The notes under the pieces are model-generated. The model was not told where the DNA came from. It made no database searches and saw nothing but the letters and a program-made list of their open reading frames with translations. Positions 1-9,515 of a stretch of DNA of 24,158 bases are shown here, one piece after another; position 1 is the first letter of the stretch, and each line of letters begins with the position of its first letter. The position numbers and the translations under genes were made by a program. This stretch comes from a virus: the IMG/VR virus record IMGVR_UViG_3300044960_000665, positions 1 through 24,158 of that record. The stretch is one strand, 5' to 3'.

Positions 1-1192
1 AATTACCACTAACTATGCCACCTATTACCCACATTTTGTTATTGTAAACGACGCTCGCATGCCCATACCTCCCACTGAATGCAGCACTTCCTGTAGCCTG
101 TGTCCATGTAACACCATCTGATAGCTTCAATGAATTAAAATTTATAGAATATATAGCAGATATATCAGAAGTTGTGCCTACAGTAAGTGTATTACTATTC
201 CACGTTAACGCTGGATCGGTTGCTAAACTTCCTGTAGTTGTGCCAAAGGGGATTCTTCCTATTTCTATTCCAGTTGTCTGTGTTGCAAGTGATATTGTGC
301 CTAGCCAATTATTTAAAGTCCCATCAGTTGAATATACAATCTTGTTCGCCGCTGAAGTTGCTGAAATATTAGAATTTGTAGTTGGAGTACCTGTAATAGC
401 TGACCAGTCTACTGTTGTTGAAGAGTCAGCTCCTACCCAAACACCGTTTACTTTTTTCAAGAATTGACCATCTGTTGCAGTTCCAACATCAACATCAGAA
501 AGTGCATCGATACTAGTCGAATTGATTACATTAGTTATTTCGGTATTTCCGTTTACGCCTACCCACGTACCATTCACCTTCTTTAAGAATTGACCATCTG
601 TTGCAGTTCCAACATCAACATCAGAAAGTGCATCGATACTGGTTGAGCTGATTACATTATTTACTCGTGCATTTGTATAATATAGATTTGTACTACCTTC
701 TGGAATGTTATCGGTATTTCCAGTTGTTTCTGCGCCTAATTCAATGGTTTGCCCGAGTTTGGTAACAGAATCTTTAAGCCAGTTATTGCTAATCGTACCA
801 TCTGATTCGGAGCGTACTATGTTAGTGTCCTCTATTACTACAGCCCCGAAGCCTTTAAAGCCTATAGTAGAGCTTCCATTACTATAAAGATAGTCCAAGA
901 AAGGCAATCCTGTTGTAGAATTAGGCGATATATAACCTATATTGCCTACACCAACACAAGATTGAGTCCCGAAGAATATCCTTGCCCGTGCTGTATCAGA
1001 ACCACCACTTGTGCCAGTACCTGGCTGGACGTATAAAATACTATTTATCCTGGAATGGTTTTTTAAATCTAGTGGTGCACCATCAGGGCTATAACCATAT
1101 ACCATGAAACTGAAAATACCCCAAAATATACTAAGGAAAAGAAGGGTATACAATGTCAGCTTAATTGACAAAATCCAATCTTTTCTATTCAC
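1..1192 (-). CDS. Fibre-like protein with N-terminal hydrophobic anchor, tandem fibre repeats and a Kelch-like motif (partial)
   Basis: The reading frame is open from a GTG at 1192 to the left edge (397 codons visible, C-terminus missing). The GTG is chosen because AAGGAG lies 7 nt upstream, just after the stop of the preceding gene. Residues about 9-31 are strongly hydrophobic after a short basic start, like a signal peptide or membrane anchor. Residues about 163-175 read EGSTNLYYTNARV, a motif frequent in phage tail fibres. Residues about 179-253 are a 42-residue tandem repeat (SIDALSDVDVGTATDGQFL core), also fibre-like. The last visible residues, about 366-395, contain SGRYGHASVVYNN and MWVIGG, which resembles a Kelch beta-propeller blade. 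It is the last visible gene of the tail operon and probably a receptor-binding or surface-exposed protein. The hydrophobic N-terminus is odd for a virion fibre; an exported or membrane-bound product is the alternative. Confidence 0.75.
   Translation of the reverse strand, partial: MNRKDWILSIKLTLYTLLFLSIFWGIFSFMVYGYSPDGAPLDLKNHSRINSILYVQPGTGTSGGSDTARARIFFGTQSCVGVGNIGYISPNSTTGLPFLDYLYSNGSSTIGFKGFGAVVIEDTNIVRSESDGTISNNWLKDSVTKLGQTIELGAETTGNTDNIPEGSTNLYYTNARVNNVISSTSIDALSDVDVGTATDGQFLKKVNGTWVGVNGNTEITNVINSTSIDALSDVDVGTATDGQFLKKVNGVWVGADSSTTVDWSAITGTPTTNSNISATSAANKIVYSTDGTLNNWLGTISLATQTTGIEIGRIPFGTTTGSLATDPALTWNSNTLTVGTTSDISAIYSINFNSLKLSDGVTWTQATGSAAFSGRYGHASVVYNNKMWVIGGIVSGN
433..657 (-). repeat. 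126-nt tandem repeat inside the fibre-like gene
   Basis: Two copies in register, about 433-531 and 559-657, are offset by exactly 126 nt (42 codons). The core ttgaccatctgttgcagttc and the following stretch to tgcatcgatact are identical between copies, while the linker encoding NG(T/V)WVG differs by several bases. The protein unit carries LSDVDVGTATDGQFLKKVNG, a phage fibre repeat type. Near-identity at DNA level suggests recent duplication or continuing recombination between copies. Confidence 0.85.
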
Positions 1193-1204
1193 GTGTTAAC
1201 TCCT

Positions 1205-2242
1205 TCATTCAATTCTATATGAATGTAATGTAATTTCTAAATTACTTCCAGGGATTGTACTTCCAACTTGATTGATATGTAATGATAAAGTATTTGTTGT
1301 AAGAAAATCTGTTTGTGTAAAAGGAATATATCCACTCTTAATACCTTCAGGTAAAACTATAGTTACAGGTGTACTTATAGGATTATTATCCTTGTATAAT
1401 TCTAAAATTACATCAGAACCTTCAGGATTTTCGACAAAAGTATAACTCAAACCAAAGAATTTTGATTTCACTGGCGGAGACCATCCATTGCCGATGATAC
1501 CATTTACCTGTAAATCACCTAACCAAAATCGATTAAAATCATATCTTATCTCTTGTGGTGAATTAGGATGCCATATAATGTCACAAAAATAATTACTTCC
1601 TGCTGGCAATGTTACACTTGTCCATTTACATTCAGTATAATCGCCAAGAGAAACGGTTAAAGTTAAATCTGAAGATTTAATATAATTATTTCCTGCAGGT
1701 AAAGACAAGTTCACATTTTGTGCAACTCCGTTAATATTAATATCAAGAGCAAGTGGATTATCAGGAGAACCCCCATCAGTACCAAAGGCAATATTATCTA
1801 TCTGTGCATTGCACGACCATTTAAGATAACCGAATACCTTTCCTTCTACTGGTTCGCCTAAATAAAATCTTTGTGTTATTCTATGCTGTATAGCAGGAGC
1901 GCCTGCGTACGCAAGTTCATCAATAATTCTCTGAAAATCATAACGCAAGACATCGTATAAATCCCTTTGGTCACTACTGGGAAATACAATACCAAATTGT
2001 CCATCTATATCCGTAAAAATCTGAAATGAATCATTTCCACTAATACCTCCGTAAGGTTCTTGGATTATAAGAGTTGTGTTATCTGTAGGATTTTGTGCAA
2101 TCGTGTACATATTGGGTTCGCCGTTACGTTTTATCTTGTGCCCAGCAACAACCCCACGATTATAAAAATCAGCGTCTGTAAAGGTTATAGTCGTTGAACC
2201 AGTAGTAAATGTTGCTGTGCCTTTATTAATTATATCTGCCAT
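1205..2242 (-). CDS. Beta-rich tail-tip accessory or receptor-binding protein
   Basis: This 345-residue protein follows the J-like hub by 6 nt. No recognisable Shine-Dalgarno precedes its ATG, so initiation probably depends on ribosomes finishing the hub gene. Residues 1-85 form a small beta-rich N-terminal part (FTTGSTTITFTDADF and similar), followed by a likely helix near residues 85-115 (FPSSDQRDLYDVLRYDFQRI) that could trimerise or dock it. The remainder looks like two similar beta-sandwich halves: each starts with an FYLG or FWLG strand (about residues 127 and 239) and has a later LPAG or LPEG turn. Position and composition suggest a tail-fibre or receptor-binding accessory. I do not recognise a named family, and the carbohydrate-binding idea is inference only. 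Confidence 0.7.
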   Translation of the reverse strand: MADIINKGTATFTTGSTTITFTDADFYNRGVVAGHKIKRNGEPNMYTIAQNPTDNTTLIIQEPYGGISGNDSFQIFTDIDGQFGIVFPSSDQRDLYDVLRYDFQRIIDELAYAGAPAIQHRITQRFYLGEPVEGKVFGYLKWSCNAQIDNIAFGTDGGSPDNPLALDININGVAQNVNLSLPAGNNYIKSSDLTLTVSLGDYTECKWTSVTLPAGSNYFCDIIWHPNSPQEIRYDFNRFWLGDLQVNGIIGNGWSPPVKSKFFGLSYTFVENPEGSDVILELYKDNNPISTPVTIVLPEGIKSGYIPFTQTDFLTTNTLSLHINQVGSTIPGSNLEITLHSYRIE

Positions 2243-2248
2243 AATATT

Positions 2249-5200
2249 TTATGTAATTAAATCACCATAAACTGTTATTTTAAGTTTAGATCCTACAAGT
2301 GACGGAAAAGTTACGGGAAATGGTAAATGACTAACACATACTCTATCAATTCTTACCACTCCCATATTCTGACCCCCATATGTGTATTTTCTAAAATTGA
2401 TTTGAATATATTGAGCTACAGGATGTGAGGAATCTTCTGCACTACCCCAGGCCAATTCTTCACAATTAGCTGAAGAATTAGTAGTGGGATTAAACAATAT
2501 ACCAGTTACTTCTCTAGGCGCATCCAATCCATATCCGTTAGGGAAATTGTCACCAACAAGCCATTCTGTTGCAACATAATGTACACCTGCTGAAAGTGTT
2601 TTGTCTTGCCAATAAGATGTATTGGGAATAGTGAATATAAATTCATCTATTATTTTTTTGTAATTAGTGGGAACATTCGTTCCCAAAATGTTTGTGTCGG
2701 TTGTAAAAATACAATCATTTATAGCTAAATTCGTTGTTGCATCTTTATTTGGTTTTGAAATTCGCAATACAGGAGCTGAGCCAGTTATAGTGGAGAGATA
2801 TATTCTATTAGTTCCACTAGCGTCCTTCATTGTAATGCTCGAACCATCTGTATCTTGCATTACAAGATTACCTAATTTTGCAGATATAGCAGATAAGCTT
2901 GATACGCTTATTTTGTCCGCTGTTACAGCACCTGCTTTTATAAGAGCGGTAATAATTGAACCAGCTGCTATAAAAGAAGAGTTTATCACAAAATCTTGTT
3001 TATCGGAGAATCTTGCAAAAAATGCTTTCTGGCTTATATCAGAAGAAGGCGATACATATGCCATAGGCGTATAACCCGACACATTACCACTCCAGAATTC
3101 TGATACTGAAATGACTTTGAATTTAGTATTTTTGTTTGGTGTATCTCCAGGCCAGACAATATATGAATCCTGTGTTAAGTTTCCTGTATTACCACTACTA
3201 ATGCTGTAGTTTGTTGTTGTACCGTCTGCGTTCTTAAATTTCAGTGTACCATTTGTCCAACTGACTGTATTATAATCAATGGCTGTAAAAGTCCCCTCGT
3301 AAATATACTTCTTAAACTCCCAATCAAAATCATCTGCACTAACTCCCCTAACCTCTTCGCTGTTATATGCCCAGGAAGACCATAAACCTTTCTTCCCAGA
3401 AGAGTTTTCAAATCTTACTTTGACAAAGTATTTATATCCGACTTTTGCATTTTTGATGATATACTGGTTTGAAATATATTGTTCATTTTCATCTTTTTTT
3501 GCTTCAACGTTTACGGTCTCACCATATACTTTTTTATCTGAGTTACTGTTTAGATAACCCTGGTCAACCTCTCCCAATGTAGGAATATTACCACCAGCGC
3601 TTGTAAGTGTTAATATAGGCGTTCCCGTAAATTGAGATGCCCTCCAATCAATGATTGATTTAACAACATCTTCAGCATGAGTCCCGCTTGGTTTATTCCA
3701 TTTAATGATTACGTTGTTGGAGGCACTTACAGTCACTGTAACACCTGTAACTTGTTGTGGTTTTTCAATTTCATCGTCTGAAACTGATTCGTCATCGTCC
3801 GACACACCTGGCTTGCCGCTTGCTATATTAGATACGATACCTTCCCCGTAAACATCATAAGGTTTTATTCTAAAATAATATGTTTTTTTCGGATCGAGGC
3901 TTTTATAGTCTGTTTCATAAAAAGTATCTGCAACATCTTCTTCTGTACTGTTAACAGTAATTACAGAAGTTATTCTTCGTTTTTTAAGTGTGCTTCCTAT
4001 GAACAATGAATTTTCGCATCTCTCTATAATAAAATGACTTATATCGTATTCTTCATCACCGTATGAATCATATGGATGTGGGAAGGATACTCTGATCCCA
4101 CTTTTAAGTTTCTTTAAAGTAGGAGTTATCTTTGTTTTGCCATCACTTAGAAACATGCCAGGTTTAGGATTTGTAACCGTCTTCTCTGCTGGTGCGGATT
4201 TCTTAGAATAGTCGTTTATACAATAAACTTTTATTTTTATTGTTCTTTGCGGTGTATTGTAGTAGGTATTGTAGTATGGATTGTTCGGATATTTTTCAAA
4301 TATCCTTGATATATCTTCCATTGAATCTTCATAATCATAAACATACTTATTGGTACTTATAGTCTCATGCCTGGCTACCATATCTCTGACAGGTGTATTT
4401 CCTATTTTTACAGTCGACGGAATGTCTGGAAAATATATTTCTACGTAATATTTAAGGCTTTCGTAACCTGTAGGTCTTATAGCATATGATAGATTCTGAT
4501 TTGATTGGCTTGTCATGTCATCCCATCTAAGCTTGAATGAACGTCCATATATCTGGTCATGCAATCCTAGTCTGTTTGCTATCTGAAGACCTGTAGGTAT
4601 AGGTAATTCATTTGAATCACCACCATATGTAAAAGTCCCATGTATTTTTATATCCGAAGATTGATTTGCGTAAGAATATGATTTTACTTCATATTCATAA
4701 TCAATCCCAGGAATAAGACCAGTTATTCTGAGCGGTTCGCCTGATGTTCTGCCCGCATAAACCCATTCTTTAGCATCAATATCTTTTATATACACTTCAG
4801 CATGAGACCAATTACTACTAGTGACAGGACGAGTTATATATATGATAGCTTGACCTAATTTAGTAGGGTCTTCTTTGATTTTTGCGGCAATGACAGGTAA
4901 TGGTGGGACTTTATGATGTTCAATTTTGTTAAGTATATCGTTTTCTTCTGTAGGCACTAAAACAGTGCCCGATTTTTCTTGGGAAGGGATTGGAGTATCA
5001 TATATGTTTTTGAATACATTGTCATCATAGGTAATTGCTACTATTTCGTAAGTATAGTCTTTTTGTCTTTTGGATATACAGGTAAATAACCTGTAATACT
5101 CATTGTTAGAATCGGTTGTACCTAATGAATATATACTATTAGATGATACATTGGTTATTGTGGTATTACATACAATATTTCTACCATTTTGGCTGATAAT

Positions 5201-7945
5201 AGTATATTCTTCTGCAGTTCCATCGTTTTTCCTGAGAAGGGCTTTTTGCCCGTATGTAACTGTAATATCTTTATCAACCGTAAAAACTGAACCAGAAACT
5301 GAAATTACCCTTCCACAGGTGGAATACCATTTTTTGGACGAACCTATTTGTATCTGATTGTTAACAGCTTCGTGTGAAAAATAAAATACGTCACCTATAT
5401 TATAGATACATGCATCTATCCCTTGTTCAAAAACAATAATATGTTTAATATATTTTGAATATTTCAATATATAGCTAAGAATTTTATTTGCATGCCATTT
5501 GTCAGTAATACCATATAGATGAATTTGCTCCATAATAAGATCGCCAACAGTGAAGTTTTCGTCTACATAGTCTCTACCAACTTGGTCTTGTTTGTATTTC
5601 CTATGTCTATTTAGGAATGATGCATAGATTCTATTTATTTTGTCTTCCGCTTTTACTTCTTCAATTCTAAAAGAACCAGCAACAATATTGGCGTTATTAA
5701 TCATTGTTACTGGCTTTCTCCATCTATCGATATACGTCAATAGTTTTTGTCCATCCCAGTAATTATATCCCCTGGTACTTTTTGCTAACAGCTCAAGGGT
5801 ATCTATAAGGGGCTGTCTGAAGTCAATGTTTATATTGACAGAAAACCTTCTTCGTGGTTTATTGTTTTCTGTTATTAAATGATCGGTATATTGTCTATCA
5901 GTAATACCATTAGTATCAGCTATATTGTATGATTGATATAAATCACCAAGTATGTTATTATCATAATCAAGATATAATCCTCTTCCATACATTTTATTTT
6001 TTTGTAAATCACAAATAATATCTAACGGATTATCACTCCATTGGCAGGAATCTTCTTGCCATTCACAAGTACCGTCAAAGATAACAGCACCTGCAATAGG
6101 CATCCAATTAGGTTCTGTACTTCCAGAAGTACCAGTTTTTATAAGTCGATAAGCATGATGACAAGGTGTTTTAATCCTTACTGGTTGCCCATTACCATCT
6201 GTAAGGCTACTATAAGAACGATTACCAATCCATGAAGGTAAACTTGAAATATTTTCACTTGTGTTTTTTATAAGCAGTCCATCAACAATGGCTGTAATAT
6301 TATCTATAGAACCGCTTATCTTTTCTGTCATTGTTAATCTTAATCCAATGAGAGCTTCGCCAGGATAGGTTAATTTGTCGTATCTTATATCTTCAATTGA
6401 TGTTATTACAATCTTATGTGCATCCTTATCTATCTTGTGCTCTGTTGCTGGAGATATTAATTTGAATTCAATTTCATATTTTGCATACGATGGTAGTCTT
6501 CCCTCGTTTCCGAAACTATCATGTGGGAAAACGTATGTTACTTGATATTCACCCTGTATAGTTTTTGGAGTTTCAGGAATTGCAAGTTTGGTAATATTAG
6601 GATTAACGTTCTTCTTGTAATAAATTGTATAGCTCTTACCTTTAACTGTTTTCCCATTATATTTTCCACTATCTGTTTCAGAAGGTTTAATTTGTTTACT
6701 AAACCTAATTTTCCCCCTATATAAGGGTATTAATGAGCCATCTTCATCACTAGTCTTGTATTCGCCATTTGCTTCAGTAAATACCGAATCTATTATATAT
6801 CTATATGTTGTTGGTTTTCCTTCTTTGTTGCCTATAAATTCAATTTCCATTCCTGGTTCTATATTATCTAAGTAATCAAAATTTTCTTGTGTACCTGTTA
6901 TTTCTTTTCCAGAAGAATCGGCAATAACAGCATAATTTGTTTTTTCTTTTACGTTAATATAATTTTCTGTACCATCTAAAACTACTTCTTGTTCTGTAAC
7001 ATCCTCTTGCCAAGAGCTATCTCCTAATTTCCTCCATCTTACCTTAATTATTACTTGATTGGGTTTATATCCTTCTTTATCATCAAATTTATAAAGACCT
7101 TCAGGAAAGGTAAAAGTAACTGCAAACGCATCAACTTTGCCATCAGTAGTAAATGTTTCACTCCACCTAGAATATGGAATTTCAATATTATCAATATCCT
7201 GATGTGCAGTAATAGTAAGTCCCATGTGAGGTATGACTTCCGCCACACTCCCATCATCTTCTTTTACTATCTGATATAATTGTTCTACTTTATCATTTAC
7301 AGAAAAATTCTTAGTGACTCTGACACCTTTAAAAGTCCATTCTGAGCCGTTTTGAGAAGCGGATAAATATCTTACAAATTCATAAGTTTCTTGCCCCTCA
7401 TCTTTAGATTGTCCATACAAAAGTAAATATCCTGGCTCTTTAGCGGATGCACTTTGAAATTTTCTGCTATTAGTACATTCAACGACCAGTGTTTTTGTCG
7501 GACTGCTTCCACTTAATGATTTAATCTTTCCCTCAACCTTTTTGACAAATTTATAAACTTTTTGTTGGTAATCTCCATGAGTAATGTAAATTTCGCAATC
7601 TTTATTAAAATTTGAATAGTATTGCCTAATAGGCAATTCATTAATCTTAATTTCCCTGCATCCTGCTATGGGACCATGCCCTAACGAGCCTAGAATGTTC
7701 GCTCTTGTTTTACCACCAAAACCACTTCTATACCAATTTATAATTGCTGGTGGAATCTGAATAGTTCCGTATGGAAGTGCAACAGGTGTACCTGGCTCAT
7801 ACGAATTTGACATTCCATAGAAACCATAAGTAGGGGAATCGAAGGGATTTTGTTTTTTAAGATGTGGTCTTAGAAGATAATTTAAGACAGTGGTTAATAA
7901 TGCTAATCCAATACCAATAAGTATTGGTATTAATGGAAAAGGCAT
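2249..7945 (-). CDS. J-like central tail tip (host-specificity) protein with FN3-like domains
   Basis: At 1898 residues this is the largest gene and sits where lambda J sits, after the L-like gene. The start at 7945 is supported by AGGAG 8 nt upstream, overlapping the stop of the L-like gene. A hydrophobic helix (residues 3-25) opens the protein, as in many J/GTA-type hub proteins. Residues about 30-1000 are the hub region; within it residues about 600-635 hold a GTSGSTEPNW...DGTCEW module. Several fibronectin-III-like domains follow (starting about residues 1018, 1115, 1272 and 1402; for example GLIPGIDYEYEVKSYSY). Near residue 1668 GSIITALIKAGAVTADKIS resembles the C-terminal helical stalk of J-type proteins. 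The last 200 residues form a likely receptor-contact tip. It probably closes the tail tube and mediates host contact. Confidence 0.9.
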   Translation of the reverse strand: MPFPLIPILIGIGLALLTTVLNYLLRPHLKKQNPFDSPTYGFYGMSNSYEPGTPVALPYGTIQIPPAIINWYRSGFGGKTRANILGSLGHGPIAGCREIKINELPIRQYYSNFNKDCEIYITHGDYQQKVYKFVKKVEGKIKSLSGSSPTKTLVVECTNSRKFQSASAKEPGYLLLYGQSKDEGQETYEFVRYLSASQNGSEWTFKGVRVTKNFSVNDKVEQLYQIVKEDDGSVAEVIPHMGLTITAHQDIDNIEIPYSRWSETFTTDGKVDAFAVTFTFPEGLYKFDDKEGYKPNQVIIKVRWRKLGDSSWQEDVTEQEVVLDGTENYINVKEKTNYAVIADSSGKEITGTQENFDYLDNIEPGMEIEFIGNKEGKPTTYRYIIDSVFTEANGEYKTSDEDGSLIPLYRGKIRFSKQIKPSETDSGKYNGKTVKGKSYTIYYKKNVNPNITKLAIPETPKTIQGEYQVTYVFPHDSFGNEGRLPSYAKYEIEFKLISPATEHKIDKDAHKIVITSIEDIRYDKLTYPGEALIGLRLTMTEKISGSIDNITAIVDGLLIKNTSENISSLPSWIGNRSYSSLTDGNGQPVRIKTPCHHAYRLIKTGTSGSTEPNWMPIAGAVIFDGTCEWQEDSCQWSDNPLDIICDLQKNKMYGRGLYLDYDNNILGDLYQSYNIADTNGITDRQYTDHLITENNKPRRRFSVNINIDFRQPLIDTLELLAKSTRGYNYWDGQKLLTYIDRWRKPVTMINNANIVAGSFRIEEVKAEDKINRIYASFLNRHRKYKQDQVGRDYVDENFTVGDLIMEQIHLYGITDKWHANKILSYILKYSKYIKHIIVFEQGIDACIYNIGDVFYFSHEAVNNQIQIGSSKKWYSTCGRVISVSGSVFTVDKDITVTYGQKALLRKNDGTAEEYTIISQNGRNIVCNTTITNVSSNSIYSLGTTDSNNEYYRLFTCISKRQKDYTYEIVAITYDDNVFKNIYDTPIPSQEKSGTVLVPTEENDILNKIEHHKVPPLPVIAAKIKEDPTKLGQAIIYITRPVTSSNWSHAEVYIKDIDAKEWVYAGRTSGEPLRITGLIPGIDYEYEVKSYSYANQSSDIKIHGTFTYGGDSNELPIPTGLQIANRLGLHDQIYGRSFKLRWDDMTSQSNQNLSYAIRPTGYESLKYYVEIYFPDIPSTVKIGNTPVRDMVARHETISTNKYVYDYEDSMEDISRIFEKYPNNPYYNTYYNTPQRTIKIKVYCINDYSKKSAPAEKTVTNPKPGMFLSDGKTKITPTLKKLKSGIRVSFPHPYDSYGDEEYDISHFIIERCENSLFIGSTLKKRRITSVITVNSTEEDVADTFYETDYKSLDPKKTYYFRIKPYDVYGEGIVSNIASGKPGVSDDDESVSDDEIEKPQQVTGVTVTVSASNNVIIKWNKPSGTHAEDVVKSIIDWRASQFTGTPILTLTSAGGNIPTLGEVDQGYLNSNSDKKVYGETVNVEAKKDENEQYISNQYIIKNAKVGYKYFVKVRFENSSGKKGLWSSWAYNSEEVRGVSADDFDWEFKKYIYEGTFTAIDYNTVSWTNGTLKFKNADGTTTNYSISSGNTGNLTQDSYIVWPGDTPNKNTKFKVISVSEFWSGNVSGYTPMAYVSPSSDISQKAFFARFSDKQDFVINSSFIAAGSIITALIKAGAVTADKISVSSLSAISAKLGNLVMQDTDGSSITMKDASGTNRIYLSTITGSAPVLRISKPNKDATTNLAINDCIFTTDTNILGTNVPTNYKKIIDEFIFTIPNTSYWQDKTLSAGVHYVATEWLVGDNFPNGYGLDAPREVTGILFNPTTNSSANCEELAWGSAEDSSHPVAQYIQINFRKYTYGGQNMGVVRIDRVCVSHLPFPVTFPSLVGSKLKITVYGDLIT

Positions 7946-7956
7946 GTTTTAATCTC

Positions 7957-8745
7957 CTAAGTAATTGCCCTTAAAGGTGATTGTGGCATACCAGGATAAA
8001 ATCTTCCACGTAATTTAGGTTTATAAGTTTTATCTGTTTGATTGAAATGTGCGGCACATCCATTTTTCCCTCTCACACTATGGTCACATGTATAAGGGTA
8101 TGTTGTATTGCACTCTTGATAGTTAGCAGTATCAAAAGCTTGCGTCAATACTCCATAAGGCGGATTGCTAGGATCGGGATAATATCTATGTGCATACTGT
8201 GTCCACCAACCGCACGTAGTAGCTGCTATAGGATCTGTGCCATCAGCATCAAATTTAAATCCACATCTATTTCTATCCCTTATAAACAAGGGTACATCAT
8301 TCTTAAATTCAGCTATAATTGGTGTTAATTCGTATATAACTTCTCTTGTTTCGTCGTCATATCCTGACTTATTGATCTTGTATTTTGAAATATCTATATA
8401 ATCAGAAGCGGATATAAGACCTTCAAAAGTCCTTGTAATTACAACAATTTTGCCGCTTACATCCCCCACATTTACAAAATCACTATTTTCTTTATTAATA
8501 GAAGAAATTCTTAAAGTTGCGGTTGGAAATTCTCCTTCTATATTCTGGTTGCCTTTTATCTCATATTTAAGAGGAATACATAGGTAGTTATTATTTCCCC
8601 ATGTATAATAACTACCATCACCGACAGAAGTCTTTTCTAAATTACAATATCTTTTAGTAGTTGTTGTATATCTTATCTCCACAAGGATAACAATCCTGTC
8701 TTGTTCAAGATATAAAGCCCGATTTTTAACGTTTGTGCTAGGCAT
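7957..8745 (-). CDS. L-like tail tip protein with cysteine-rich C-terminal domain
   Basis: This 262-residue protein lies between the M-like and J-like genes, the lambda M-L-J order. Residues 1-150 form a beta-rich tail-tip domain. The C-terminal 100 residues contain Cys161, Cys178, Cys212, Cys220 and Cys230 and end in RGRFYPGMPQSP, the layout of lambda gpL and of the GTA/BR0599-type tail proteins. Lambda gpL is known to bind an iron-sulfur cluster through four C-terminal cysteines; the same is plausible here but which four of the five are ligands cannot be told. The start overlaps the preceding stop in a TGATG, so it is translationally coupled. Confidence 0.82.
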   Translation of the reverse strand: MPSTNVKNRALYLEQDRIVILVEIRYTTTTKRYCNLEKTSVGDGSYYTWGNNNYLCIPLKYEIKGNQNIEGEFPTATLRISSINKENSDFVNVGDVSGKIVVITRTFEGLISASDYIDISKYKINKSGYDDETREVIYELTPIIAEFKNDVPLFIRDRNRCGFKFDADGTDPIAATTCGWWTQYAHRYYPDPSNPPYGVLTQAFDTANYQECNTTYPYTCDHSVRGKNGCAAHFNQTDKTYKPKLRGRFYPGMPQSPLRAIT

Positions 8746-9515
8746 CAGGCAACAACCTCCTTAAGTACAACAGAAACCGTATCTTCATTTATTTGACGGA
8801 TTTCCCTCTCAAAAGAATCTATATCAAAACGTACGATATAATTTGTATTATCTAAATAATGAGATACCATTGAATACGGATTAAAAGTAAAGACTTCATT
8901 TTTGCCTACTGCATGATTTTCAAAAAAATCTATAAGTGTTGACAAATTTTCTATTGCGTAATTAATAGTAAACTCCCTAATTGGATTTAATTGTTTGGGT
9001 ATTCTAATAGAGTTATAACTTTCTACAATTGGAATATCAGCAAAAAATCTTCCTGGCCCATTCATAGAAATCGTAAGAACATCTGAATCAAAATTAACAA
9101 CAGTTAAATTCCCTTCAAATAGAGAATATGAAGTATAAGGTGAATTTTCTGTTTTTTGGATATAAAAATTGTTATATCTCCCTTTCCTAGCAATAAAAAA
9201 ATACTTTAAAGCATCAGCTTGTGTATAAGAAATAGCATCGAAATGTAGTTTATAGCGCCTTAAAGAAGCTTCATATCTAGGTTTTCTTTGTTCTCTTAAA
9301 TTATCATTTCCCGATACAATTATATCTCTTGTAATAGATTCCATAATTGAATATGATGGTGAAGGCATATTGATAAAAGTATCAAATCTTGATAAAGAGC
9401 CTACTGCTGCTTGTTTTAAAGAGTTTAATTCTATAACTTCTGTATCAAATTTAATCTTTTCTATAAAAGGATAAGTAGCAGCTATAACAAGAGTAGGGCT
9501 GTTTAAAAAGTACAT
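8745..9515 (-). CDS. M-like minor tail (distal tail) protein
   Basis: This 256-residue protein follows the tape measure in a TAATG overlap and precedes the L-like gene in a TGATG overlap, matching the lambda H-M-L order. Residues 79-120 (RYEASLRRYKLHFDAI, then KYFFIARKGRYNNFYI) resemble the distal-tail/DUF2460 type core, in which a fold-forming domain contacts the tail tube end. No signal peptide or membrane segment is seen. It probably forms the ring joining the tail tube to the tip complex. Assignment rests on position plus this motif, so the family name is moderately certain. Confidence 0.72.
   Translation of the reverse strand: MYFLNSPTLVIAATYPFIEKIKFDTEVIELNSLKQAAVGSLSRFDTFINMPSPSYSIMESITRDIIVSGNDNLREQRKPRYEASLRRYKLHFDAISYTQADALKYFFIARKGRYNNFYIQKTENSPYTSYSLFEGNLTVVNFDSDVLTISMNGPGRFFADIPIVESYNSIRIPKQLNPIREFTINYAIENLSTLIDFFENHAVGKNEVFTFNPYSMVSHYLDNTNYIVRFDIDSFEREIRQINEDTVSVVLKEVVA

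Noticed and set aside
2667-7279. Several plus-strand ORFs of 60-135 codons inside the J-like gene
   Set aside because: Antisense shadows of a continuous 1898-codon gene, without ribosome sites or recognisable proteins.
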